A stretch of 10,942 nt of DNA from OCS116 cluster bacterium (GTDB taxonomy: Bacteria; Pseudomonadota; Alphaproteobacteria; Rhizobiales; OSC116): contig NVUS02000214.1 of NCBI GenBank assembly GCA_002402005.2, positions 1 to 10,942 on the forward strand, read 5' to 3'. Shown here in pieces: positions 1 to 6,581 of the stretch. Positions within the stretch are counted from its first letter, which is position 1. The number at the start of each line of letters is the position of its first letter. A program made the position numbers and the translations under genes. The notes under the pieces are model-generated. The model saw only the letters and a program-made list of their open reading frames with translations, was not told the DNA's origin and searched no databases.

Positions 1-840
1 ACAAAGCTAAACCCAAATACCAAAAAAGCCGCTCCATATAACTATTTCTATGGCCCATCTTATTCAGATGGTTGCCGTGCTATGGTGCAATGGGCTGCTG
101 CTGATGCCAAAAAATCTGGCAATGCAGACCCGGTATTTGTTTACACTGGCGATAACCATCCATATCCAAATGCACCAAAAGCTGCGTGTAATGAATATGC
201 AGCCGAGCTTGGTTTTAAAGTTCTAGACCCAATTGTTGTGCCGATGAAACCGGGTGATTTTAAAGCTCAATGTTTGACCATTAAAGAATCTGGCGCCAAT
301 TATGCCTTTATCGGCAATTTGGGCGGCTCTGTGGTTTCACTGCTAAAATCTTGTAAAACAGTTGGCACTGATGTGCAATATATGGCCAACATTTGGGGCG
401 GCGATTATAAAACCATCGCAGCGGCCGAAGCGGTTGATTATATCTTCCCATCAGCATCACCTTTCTGGGGCGCAGATGTACCGGGTATGAAATTGGTATA
501 CGCCATTGCTGAGCTTTCAGGTGCAGCTAAAGATGAAAAACCAACGCATCATTACATTCGCGGCATTTGTAGCACATATTATATGAAAGAAGCTATGGAA
601 TGGGCCAAAGCCAATGGCGGCCTCACAGGCGCTAACATCAAAAAAGGCATGGAAACCAAAAAGAACTGGGTGCCTGTAGGCTTAGAAGGCGTATGTATGC
701 CTTCAACTTGGACCGAAACTGACCATCGCGGTACAACCGTTGTATCAGTTAACCGTGGTTCATTTGTAAATGGCAAAGTGGCCATTCAATTGTTAGGTCA
801 AATTTCATTGCCTCGTCGTGATGATTGGATCGGCTACTAG
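1..840 (+). CDS. ABC transporter substrate-binding protein, branched-chain amino acid type (5'-truncated by window edge)
   Basis: Reading frame 1 is open from the first base to a TAG at 838-840, giving 279 visible residues; the start lies upstream of the window. The methionine encoded at base 82 is internal, because the frame continues before it with typical family sequence (YGPSYSDG at visible residues 17-24). The protein resembles the periplasmic type I binding fold of LivK/Periplas_BP_6 proteins. Mature family members are about 370-400 residues, so about 100-150 residues including the signal peptide are missing. It would capture an amino acid or carboxylic/aromatic acid in the periplasm for a Liv-type permease. 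Downstream livF and an acyl-CoA ligase gene support a non-housekeeping substrate such as an aromatic or organic acid, but the ligand cannot be read from the sequence. Six cysteines in the visible part are unusual for a periplasmic binding protein and could form disulfides. Confidence 0.9.
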   Translation, partial: TKLNPNTKKAAPYNYFYGPSYSDGCRAMVQWAAADAKKSGNADPVFVYTGDNHPYPNAPKAACNEYAAELGFKVLDPIVVPMKPGDFKAQCLTIKESGANYAFIGNLGGSVVSLLKSCKTVGTDVQYMANIWGGDYKTIAAAEAVDYIFPSASPFWGADVPGMKLVYAIAELSGAAKDEKPTHHYIRGICSTYYMKEAMEWAKANGGLTGANIKKGMETKKNWVPVGLEGVCMPSTWTETDHRGTTVVSVNRGSFVNGKVAIQLLGQISLPRRDDWIGY

Positions 841-861
841 AATTGGCCTGAATATAATAAA

Positions 862-887
862 GAGTGTGAAAAGCAATTTTCACACTC
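862..887 (+). promoter_or_regulatory. Intercistronic GNRA-capped stem-loop after the binding-protein gene
   Basis: An 11-bp perfect inverted repeat (GAGTGTGAAAA at 862-872 and TTTTCACACTC at 877-887) encloses a GCAA tetraloop. It lies between the binding-protein stop (840) and the livF start (921). No T-tract follows, so it is more likely an mRNA-stabilising or processing element (or a weak attenuator) than a full terminator. Inference: it keeps binding-protein transcripts in excess over livF. Confidence 0.7.
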
Positions 888-920
888 ACCCAGAATTTTG
901 ATTGATGAAGGATAAGTGAC

Positions 921-1760
921 ATGGCAGAAGCAGCACAAAAACCCAACGCAAAAACCGATGCCGATTATATTTTATCGGTCAATAATATTGAGGTGGTATA
1001 TAGCGAAGTTATCTTGGTTTTGCGCGGGCTTAGCCTCAATGTAGAGCGCGGCAAAATAACCGCATTGCTCGGCGCCAATGGCGCTGGTAAATCCACCACA
1101 TTAAAAGCCATTTCAGGTCTATTAAACACCGAAGACGGCGAAGTTTCACGTGGTAGTATTCATTTTGAAGGTGAAAATATCGCCGGCATTAGCCCTGATA
1201 AAGTGGTGCGCAAAGGAGTATTCCAAGTGATGGAAGGCCGCGGCATTGTGCAAGATATGACGGTGCTGGAGAATTTAAAATTGGGCGCATTCACCCGCAA
1301 GAATTTCAATATGAATGACGAAATTGAAAAGGTTTTTAATTTTTTTCCGCGGTTAAAAGAACGCATGGTTACCGGCGGTGCAGCGGGTTATTTATCTGGT
1401 GGTGAGCAGCAAATGTTAGCCATTGGTCGGTCGTTAATGGCTAATCCTAAATTGATCTTGATGGATGAGCCGTCTATGGGGCTATCGCCTTTATTGGTCA
1501 AAGAAGTGTTTGGTATTATCAAACGTATGAATGAAGAATTGGGCATTTCGATTCTTTTGGTCGAGCAGAATGCCAATATGGCACTAAACGCCGCTGATTT
1601 TGGCTATATTATGGAAAACGGCAAAATCGTACTAGACGGCACGGCCGAAGAGCTTAAAAATAATGAAGATGTAAAAGAATTTTATTTGGGCGGCGGCGGT
1701 GATGAACGCAAAAGCTTTAAAGATATAAAATCATTCAAACGCCGCAAACGTTGGTTATAA
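921..1760 (+). CDS. livF: LivF-type ABC transporter ATP-binding protein
   Basis: This is a cytoplasmic ATPase subunit (279 aa) powering a branched-chain-type ABC importer. Visible motifs are Walker A GANGAGKST (51-59), the Q-loop glutamine in FQVMEGRG (about 102), ABC signature LSGGEQQ (158-164), and Walker B LILMDEPS (178-185) followed by the D-loop region GLSP. The motif ILLVEQNA replaces the usual switch histidine with glutamine, as is normal for LivF. The ATG has AAGGA at 908-912, 8 bases upstream. LivF proteins are typically about 235 aa; this one has a short N-terminal lead and a basic C-terminal tail (about 262-279, ending KRRKRWL). It follows the binding-protein gene by 80 bases and the ligase gene follows 11 bases later, indicating one operon. 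The partner LivG, LivH and LivM genes are not in the window. Confidence 0.95.
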   Translation: MAEAAQKPNAKTDADYILSVNNIEVVYSEVILVLRGLSLNVERGKITALLGANGAGKSTTLKAISGLLNTEDGEVSRGSIHFEGENIAGISPDKVVRKGVFQVMEGRGIVQDMTVLENLKLGAFTRKNFNMNDEIEKVFNFFPRLKERMVTGGAAGYLSGGEQQMLAIGRSLMANPKLILMDEPSMGLSPLLVKEVFGIIKRMNEELGISILLVEQNANMALNAADFGYIMENGKIVLDGTAEELKNNEDVKEFYLGGGGDERKSFKDIKSFKRRKRWL

Positions 1761-1771
1761 GTAGGTGAATT

Positions 1772-3001
1772 ATGGCAATTTTTGATGAATTAGAACAAAG
1801 AGACCCCAAGCAAAGACAAGCAGAGCAGCTGGCGCAATTACAAGCCCAAGTGGCTTATGCGCGCAAAAACAGTGATTATTTTGCCGCAAGTTTAGCCAAT
1901 TGCGCCGACATTGCCACACTCGATGATTTGCAAAAATTACCCCTCGTGCGTAAATCCGATCTGATGGATTTGCAAAAGCCAGACGCGCCATTTGCCGGCA
2001 TGAATGCTGTGCCGATGAGCGGCTTAAAAAACCTATTCCTATCCCCCGGACCGATAGCCGAACCCATGGGACGGCAAGAAAATGAGCATCGTTTGGCGCG
2101 CGCCATGCTAGCGGCTGGCATAGACGCCAACGATCGGGTTTTAAACTGTTTTTCTTATCATCATACACCGGCTGGTTTGATGTTTGAAGGCGGCGCAAGC
2201 AAAATTGGTTGTGCAGTCTACCCGGGCGGTGCAGGTATGAGAGATGACCAGATTAAAGCCATAGAAGTCTTTAAATTGAACGCTTATATCGGCACGCCCG
2301 ATTTCTTGAAATTAATCATCGAACGGGCGGAAGAGACCTGCAAAAATGTAACCAGCATAACCAAAGGCTTGGTTTCTGGCGGCCCCTTTTTTCCGCAGCT
2401 TAAAGAGTTTTATCAATCGCATAATATTGCGGTGAAGGAATGTTATGCCACCGCTGACCTCGGTTTGATCGCCTATCAAGACGATGAAGCGGGCCTGGTG
2501 ATTGATGAAGAGGTGATTGTTGAAATTGTGACACCCGGCACAGGCAATGTGGTGGCCGATGGACAGGTTGGCGAAGTGCTGGTGACATTGCTAACAAATA
2601 AAGCCTACCCGCTGATCCGTTTTGCAACAGGTGATTTATCGATGATATTGCCAGATGATGGCACAGTTAAACGTTCCAATAAACGCTTAAAAGGTTGGCT
2701 TGGCCGCGCCGATCAGACCTGCAAAGTCAAAGGCATGTTTGTGCATCCCAAACAGATTGCTGAAATTGTCAAAACTCATGCAGAAGTTGAAAAAGCACGA
2801 TTTATAGTCGATGCAGCCGACGGGCAAGATTTTGCTGTGTTGCAGGTTGAACTTATTATCAGCGCCAATGATGAAATCTTGACACAAATTGCCGAAACAG
2901 TAAAAAATACTACAAAAATATCGGTCAAAGTCGAGCCATTCGCAAGCGGCCAATTGCCAAATGATGGCATCATTATTGAAGATAGCCGAAGCTATGAGTG
3001 A
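1772..3001 (+). CDS. PaaK-family AMP-forming acyl-CoA ligase (phenylacetate-CoA ligase-like), atypical active site
   Basis: This 409-aa protein belongs to the PaaK branch of adenylate-forming enzymes, which make acyl-CoA from a carboxylic acid, ATP and CoA. Recognisable elements are SGGPFFP (202-208), YATADLGLIAYQ at the position of the usual YGLTE motif (225-236), the RFATGDL motif (283-289) and the hinge GRADQTCKVKGMFVHPKQI (311-329). Two departures stand out. The Ser/Thr/Gly-rich P-loop is replaced by LFLSPGPIAEP (88-98), and the C-terminal ...LPNDGIIIEDSR (395-406) has Ile400 where PaaK enzymes carry the catalytic lysine of the EGK motif. RBS AGGTG lies at 1763-1767. It is slightly shorter than PaaK (about 430-440 aa). 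Its position between livF and a Nudix gene suggests it acts on the imported substrate. Family is confident; activity and substrate are not, and a non-adenylating or thioesterification-only role is possible. Confidence 0.85.
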   Translation: MAIFDELEQRDPKQRQAEQLAQLQAQVAYARKNSDYFAASLANCADIATLDDLQKLPLVRKSDLMDLQKPDAPFAGMNAVPMSGLKNLFLSPGPIAEPMGRQENEHRLARAMLAAGIDANDRVLNCFSYHHTPAGLMFEGGASKIGCAVYPGGAGMRDDQIKAIEVFKLNAYIGTPDFLKLIIERAEETCKNVTSITKGLVSGGPFFPQLKEFYQSHNIAVKECYATADLGLIAYQDDEAGLVIDEEVIVEIVTPGTGNVVADGQVGEVLVTLLTNKAYPLIRFATGDLSMILPDDGTVKRSNKRLKGWLGRADQTCKVKGMFVHPKQIAEIVKTHAEVEKARFIVDAADGQDFAVLQVELIISANDEILTQIAETVKNTTKISVKVEPFASGQLPNDGIIIEDSRSYE

Positions 3002-3743
3002 CATTCGATCATCGGCAACAATTTTACTGATTCAGGAAATAGAAGCGCTCGAAGTGCTAATGCTAAAACGTTATCAGGGCGATGACATTCTCTCCGGTGC
3101 GATGATGTTCCCGGGTGGAAAATTAGAAGCCCATGATGAAATTGATAGTTGGGCTGAGTTAACGATAGGTTGGGACGCAATCCCCAAAACAGAACGCGGT
3201 TTGCGCATTGCAGCCATTCGTGAAGCCTTTGAAGAAACCGGAATCATGCTCGGTCAAAACGTTAAAAATGATGCATCTGAAGCCGAAACATTGAGTGTGA
3301 GGAAAGCCATTGAAGCTGATGAATTGAGTTTTTATGACTATGTATGTGAGCAGAATATAACGCTGGATTTACATGCATTGACATTGTTTTCGCGCTGGCA
3401 AACCCCGCCAACATTGGGCAGAAGGTTTGATACGCATTTTTATTTGGCGGCCGCACCGAAAGGCCAAACTGCGATTGCAGATGGCCGAGAAGCGGTAAAA
3501 ACCGAATGGGTAACCCCGCGGAATGCCTTGAACTTGGCTGCAAATCGGCAACGTAAAATGCTGTTTCCGACCCGGATGAATTTAAAAATGTTAGGTGAAG
3601 TCAATGAGTTTGAAACTGCGGTAAACCAAGCAAAGATTCGTGAAATTCATAAGGTAGAGCCCAAGATTGAACAAAGAGGCGATGAGAGATATTTAATCCT
3701 CGATCCAAAATTTGGCTATGGCCATGTCGAAGAATTGATCTAA
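2994..3743 (+). CDS. Nudix hydrolase, NUDT19/CoA-diphosphatase-like
   Basis: A 249-aa Nudix-fold hydrolase. After a strand-rich start (RSSATILLIQ) comes LMLKRYQGDDILSGAMMFPGG (22-42), which resembles the LLxKR...FPGG signature of CoA-pyrophosphate-cleaving Nudix enzymes. The Nudix box follows in split form: GGKLEA (41-46), an insertion of about 25-30 residues, then REAFEETGI (76-84) with the metal-binding glutamates. A long insertion inside the box is typical of NUDT19-type proteins. Start choice: the frame is also open from an ATG at 2961, but the ATG at 2994 overlaps the ligase stop (ATGAGTGA, 2994-3001) and begins where the fold begins, so translational coupling is likely. Role by inference: hydrolysis of CoA or acyl-CoA into 3',5'-ADP and (acyl)phosphopantetheine, or another nucleoside diphosphate, linked to the ligase encoded just upstream. 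Confidence 0.85.
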   Translation: MSDIRSSATILLIQEIEALEVLMLKRYQGDDILSGAMMFPGGKLEAHDEIDSWAELTIGWDAIPKTERGLRIAAIREAFEETGIMLGQNVKNDASEAETLSVRKAIEADELSFYDYVCEQNITLDLHALTLFSRWQTPPTLGRRFDTHFYLAAAPKGQTAIADGREAVKTEWVTPRNALNLAANRQRKMLFPTRMNLKMLGEVNEFETAVNQAKIREIHKVEPKIEQRGDERYLILDPKFGYGHVEELI

Positions 3744-3808
3744 AAGTGCTGCAGATTATATCCATGCGGCAGAAAATTATTAAGTAAATTCAACAATAGG
3801 AATGCACA

Positions 3809-5305
3809 ATGCAAAAATTCGAACATTTTATCGACGGAATTTATGTCACCAGCACGTCTGGCAATAGCCAAGCGGTTTTTAACCCGAGCTTAGGCGTTCA
3901 ATCTGGTGAAGTGGCCTTGGCCTCAGTTGCCGATGTCGATGCGGCAGTGGCCAGTGCCCAAGCAGCGTTTCAAACATGGCGGCACACATCTCCCTTGGCG
4001 CGTGCAAGGTTGATGAATAAATTCTTGGCGATATTGAATGAGCGCAAACGCGAGCTAGCCACTTTAATTTCTGAGCAACATGGCAAAACCATATTAGATG
4101 CAGAAGGCGAAGTTATCCGCGGCATTGAAGCTGTAGAATTTGCTTGCGCCGCACCACATTTATTAAAAGGTGAATTCAGCGACAATGTCTCGACTGCGAT
4201 GGATATGTATTCAATGCGCAAGCCCTTGGGCGTAACTGCGGCCATCACGCCGTTTAACTTCCCTGTTATGGTGCCGATGTGGATGGTTGCCATCTCGACA
4301 GTCTGTGGCAATTGCGTGGTTTGGAAGCCATCTGAACGCGACCCAGCTGCGCCTTTGAAAATTGCTGAATATATGATTGAAGCTGGCTTTCCAAAAGGCG
4401 TGTTGAATGTGGTGAATGGCGACAAAGTGTCAGTAGATCGATTGACAGAGCATGAAGACATTAAAGCCGTGAGCTTTGTTGGCTCTACGCCAATTGCAAA
4501 ATATGTTTATGACCGCTCACACGCCCATAACAAAAGATGCCAAGCCATGGGCGGTGCAAAAAACCATATGATCATTATGCCAGATGCCAATATCGAAAAT
4601 ACCACCAATGCGTTATTAGGTGCAGCTTATGGCTCAGCCGGCGAGCGCTGTATGGCCATTTCTGTTGCGGTTTGTGTGGGTGATGAGACAGCCGATAAAG
4701 TGATTGCAGCACTAACCCCCAAAATTGAGAACCTAACCATCAATCACTCTATGGACGAAAAAGCCGATTATGGCCCATTGGTCACCAAACAGCATCTGGA
4801 AAAGGTGATTTCATATATCGAGATGGCCGAAAAAGAAGGTGCGACACTACTCATGGATGGCCGCGGTTTCAAGTTAGACAATGATAAATACGCCGATGGT
4901 TATTTTTTAGGGCCAACCCTCATTGATCATGTAACGGCTGACATGCAATCCTACAAAGAAGAAATTTTTGGCCCAACGCTCCAAATTATCCGCGTAAATA
5001 CACTCGAAGAAGCCATGCGCTTACCGTCAGAACATGAATTTGGCAACGGCACATCTATATTCACCGAAAATGGCGCAGCAGCGCGGCAATTTTCTGACAA
5101 TGTAGAAGTTGGCATGGTTGGCATTAATGTTCCCATTCCTGTGCCGATGGCGTTCCATTCGTTTGGTGGTTGGAAAAACTCGGCCTTTAACGAGCATAAC
5201 CAGCACGGTATGGAAGGCATTCGCTTCTATACCAAAGTGAAAACTGTAACCAGCCGCTGGAAAGGCGGCGAAAGCGCAGAATTCACAATCCCCACACTAA
5301 GCTAA
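3809..5305 (+). CDS. mmsA: Methylmalonate-semialdehyde dehydrogenase (CoA-acylating)
   Basis: This 498-aa cytoplasmic enzyme of the aldehyde dehydrogenase superfamily is full length for MmsA/IolA. It oxidises methylmalonate or malonate semialdehyde with NAD+ and CoA to propionyl-CoA or acetyl-CoA plus CO2, a late step of valine, thymine, beta-alanine or inositol breakdown. Visible features: PFNFP with the oxyanion asparagine (148-152), KPSERDPAA (173-181), SFVGSTPIA (222-230) of the NAD site, MGGAKNH (247-253) where hydrolytic ALDHs have a catalytic glutamate (an Asn here is typical of the CoA-acylating MMSDH class), the nucleophile Cys281 in GERCMA, EEIFGPT (384-390) and the NVPIPVP motif (440-446) characteristic of MMSDH. 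AGGAA precedes the ATG by about 7 bases. A 65-base gap separates it from the Nudix gene, so it may be read from the same transcript. Ends just before a strong hairpin. Confidence 0.95.
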   Translation: MQKFEHFIDGIYVTSTSGNSQAVFNPSLGVQSGEVALASVADVDAAVASAQAAFQTWRHTSPLARARLMNKFLAILNERKRELATLISEQHGKTILDAEGEVIRGIEAVEFACAAPHLLKGEFSDNVSTAMDMYSMRKPLGVTAAITPFNFPVMVPMWMVAISTVCGNCVVWKPSERDPAAPLKIAEYMIEAGFPKGVLNVVNGDKVSVDRLTEHEDIKAVSFVGSTPIAKYVYDRSHAHNKRCQAMGGAKNHMIIMPDANIENTTNALLGAAYGSAGERCMAISVAVCVGDETADKVIAALTPKIENLTINHSMDEKADYGPLVTKQHLEKVISYIEMAEKEGATLLMDGRGFKLDNDKYADGYFLGPTLIDHVTADMQSYKEEIFGPTLQIIRVNTLEEAMRLPSEHEFGNGTSIFTENGAAARQFSDNVEVGMVGINVPIPVPMAFHSFGGWKNSAFNEHNQHGMEGIRFYTKVKTVTSRWKGGESAEFTIPTLS

Positions 5306-5323
5306 CAGCGGATTTCATAGTAG

Positions 5324-5351
5324 AGCCGGTGCTTTGAAAAAAGCACCGGCT
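5324..5351 (+). terminator. GAAA-capped hairpin downstream of mmsA
   Basis: A 12-bp perfect stem (AGCCGGTGCTTT at 5324-5335 with AAAGCACCGGCT at 5340-5351) is closed by a GAAA tetraloop, 18 bases after the mmsA stop. The stem is stable and GC-rich but is followed only by TTAATCC, so the U-tract is poor. It most likely ends or protects the 3' end of the 1-5305 operon. Confidence 0.7.
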
Positions 5352-5353
5352 TA

Positions 5354-5690
5354 ATCCTGCCAAAAAATATATAAAACAACAAATAACCTCATTAAATGTC
5401 CCAATATTCAAAGGGATATTAGCTTTAAGCGTCCCATGGACAATCATATCAGTTAGTTTTTAACTTTATAAATGGTAATAAACCATTTTTTCTTTCGAAA
5501 TAATTGTAGTGTAGCAGGCTGCAACGCGAAACTAGTTGCGCATTAAACCCTAAGTTAATGCCAGTGGTATGGGCGCATCGGCCGAAATTATTAAGAATTA
5601 TGCTTTCCAAAGACATGCATATAGTGGGTAATTATCATGCCGATATGGTGTTCTATTTAACTATATAAATCTACCAATTAAAGAAGCGTA
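5354..5690. other. AT-rich intergenic region without a convincing gene
   Basis: This 337-base gap separates the convergent mmsA and GntR genes. It contains short inverted repeats: 5470-5476/5482-5488 (AAATGGT/ACCATTT) followed by a T-run, 5521-5525/5535-5539 (GCAAC/GTTGC) and 5540-5546/5555-5561 (GCATTAA/TTAATGC). The longest plausible reading, a 36-residue ORF at 5559-5669, has no good ribosome binding site and no recognisable sequence. No clear terminator for the GntR gene was found. Confidence 0.6.
5470..5491 (+). terminator. Weak hairpin with T-run, possible second terminator after mmsA
   Basis: A 7-bp stem AAATGGT (5470-5476) / ACCATTT (5482-5488) with a 5-base loop runs straight into a T6 stretch (5486-5491). 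The stem is AT-rich and therefore weak. The T-run is on the + strand side, so it would act on transcripts that read past the stronger hairpin at 5324-5351. Confidence 0.35.
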
Positions 5691-6428
5691 TTAACTATTT
5701 GTAAAATATTCGGGATATTCGCTTTGAAGAATCGCTATGCGTGAAATTGTGCCAGTTAAATGTTTGCGGGCGGCAGCTCCTGCTTTTGTTGGTTTGCCTG
5801 ATTCGATTGCAGTTAAAATATTTTTATGATCTTGAATGACGTCTTGCATTCGACCGGCTTTAGGTAGTTCCAAGCGTTGGCAACGTGCCAAATGGCCTAG
5901 TTTTCCTATCAATAAGTTGTTTAACGATTCCATACCAACGGCTTCAAATAAACAAGTGTGAAAAGCTTTATCCATCTTGTAAAATAAATCTGTTTGGCTG
6001 TCATCATCGAGGCAGGCTTCTTGCATACGTATTAAAATGCGGGCGCGTTTTACCAGTTCAGTACTATTTTGTTGCGCAAGCCTGCTACACACTTCAATTT
6101 CCAACGCTACGCGTAAAAATTGTGTCTCGTATACTTGTTGGACGTTGATTAAAGAGACCAATGTTTTTGACTGGGGATGAACTGTGACAAGGCCGTCGCG
6201 CTCAAGAATTTGTAACGCTTCACGCAACGGAGATTGGCTTACATTATAGTGTTTTGCCAAATTCGCGCGCGACAATACTGAGGCTGGTTTTAGCTCCATC
6301 TCAACAATTCTGCGTCTCAAATCATTATACATTTGTATTGAAGGTGAGGTTACCGCTTGGGTACCAGCATCGCGTGATGGGATGCCCAACTCAGGGCCAA
6401 AATATCTATTTTTTTCGGTATCAGTCAT
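5691..6428 (-). CDS. GntR-family transcriptional regulator, FCD (FadR-type) subfamily
   Basis: A 245-aa DNA-binding regulator. The N-terminal winged helix-turn-helix covers about residues 32-97, with the family hallmark SQSPLREALQILERDGLV (64-81). The C-terminal FCD ligand domain is all-helical (about 98-235) and keeps the metal-binding set Asp153, His157, His201 and His223, so it probably senses a carboxylate-bearing metabolite bound to a divalent metal. The N-terminus has about 30 extra residues before the HTH. The ribosome binding site before the chosen ATG is weak, and a shorter start at Met33 cannot be excluded, although it would fall very close to the HTH. The gene diverges from the TRAP operon with a 153-base shared control region carrying palindromes, which strongly suggests local control of the TRAP genes and autoregulation. 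The effector is likely the TRAP substrate or a derivative such as a sugar acid. Confidence 0.93.
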   Translation of the reverse strand: MTDTEKNRYFGPELGIPSRDAGTQAVTSPSIQMYNDLRRRIVEMELKPASVLSRANLAKHYNVSQSPLREALQILERDGLVTVHPQSKTLVSLINVQQVYETQFLRVALEIEVCSRLAQQNSTELVKRARILIRMQEACLDDDSQTDLFYKMDKAFHTCLFEAVGMESLNNLLIGKLGHLARCQRLELPKAGRMQDVIQDHKNILTAIESGKPTKAGAAARKHLTGTISRIAILQSEYPEYFTNS

Positions 6429-6510
6429 GATTGTTGCTTAGCAAAGTTAAATAGGTTTTTCAACTTTTATCTGGATAGAAAATATATTTTGAGGTTTTTG
6501 AAAAATGTGC

Positions 6511-6544
6511 GTTGACTCAACTAGTCGACTAATATATTAGTTGA
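6511..6544. promoter_or_regulatory. Stacked palindromes, candidate GntR operator
   Basis: Several overlapping perfect inverted repeats occur here: GTTGA-C-TCAAC (6511-6521), TAGTCGACTA (6522-6531), and ACTAATATATTAGT (6528-6541), plus outer arms TCAACTA/TAGTTGA (6517-6523 and 6538-6544). GntR-family sites generally follow a GT-Nx-AC dyad; TAGTCGACTA fits this form and is the best core operator candidate. It lies between the divergent regulator and TRAP genes. Confidence 0.65.
6512..6540 (+). promoter_or_regulatory. Likely sigma70-type promoter of the TRAP operon
   Basis: TTGACT (6512-6517) is separated by 17 bases from TATTAG (6535-6540), with matches of 5/6 and 4/6 to the housekeeping consensus. 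The candidate operator palindrome sits in the spacer, so a bound regulator would block polymerase. The start codon at 6582 leaves a short leader. Confidence 0.5.
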
Positions 6545-6581
6545 AAAGGTCAGCAATGTTACATTTAAAAGAGGGAAAATT

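Noticed and set aside
82..84. ATG at 82 as the start of the first gene
   Set aside because: The frame is open and family-like from base 1, and there is no signal peptide after this ATG; the protein is cut by the window edge.
1770..2198. 142-codon antisense ORF within the ligase gene
   Set aside because: Shadow ORF; the + strand frame carries clear ligase motifs through the whole stretch.
2961..2993. Upstream ATG as start of the Nudix gene
   Set aside because: It would add 11 residues encoded inside the ligase gene; the ATG at 2994 overlapping the ligase stop is a typical coupled start and begins at the fold boundary.
3970..4461. 163-codon antisense ORF within mmsA
   Set aside because: Shadow of a strongly coding gene on the other strand; no family resemblance or ribosome binding site.
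5559..5669. 36-codon ORF on the + strand in the intergenic region
   Set aside because: No convincing ribosome binding site, a stop codon directly upstream, no recognisable sequence and no operon context.
6453..6502. Near-direct repeat AGGTTTTTCAA / AGGTTTTTGAA upstream of the regulator gene
   Set aside because: Short, T-rich and low complexity; could arise by chance in AT-rich DNA and lacks dyad symmetry.
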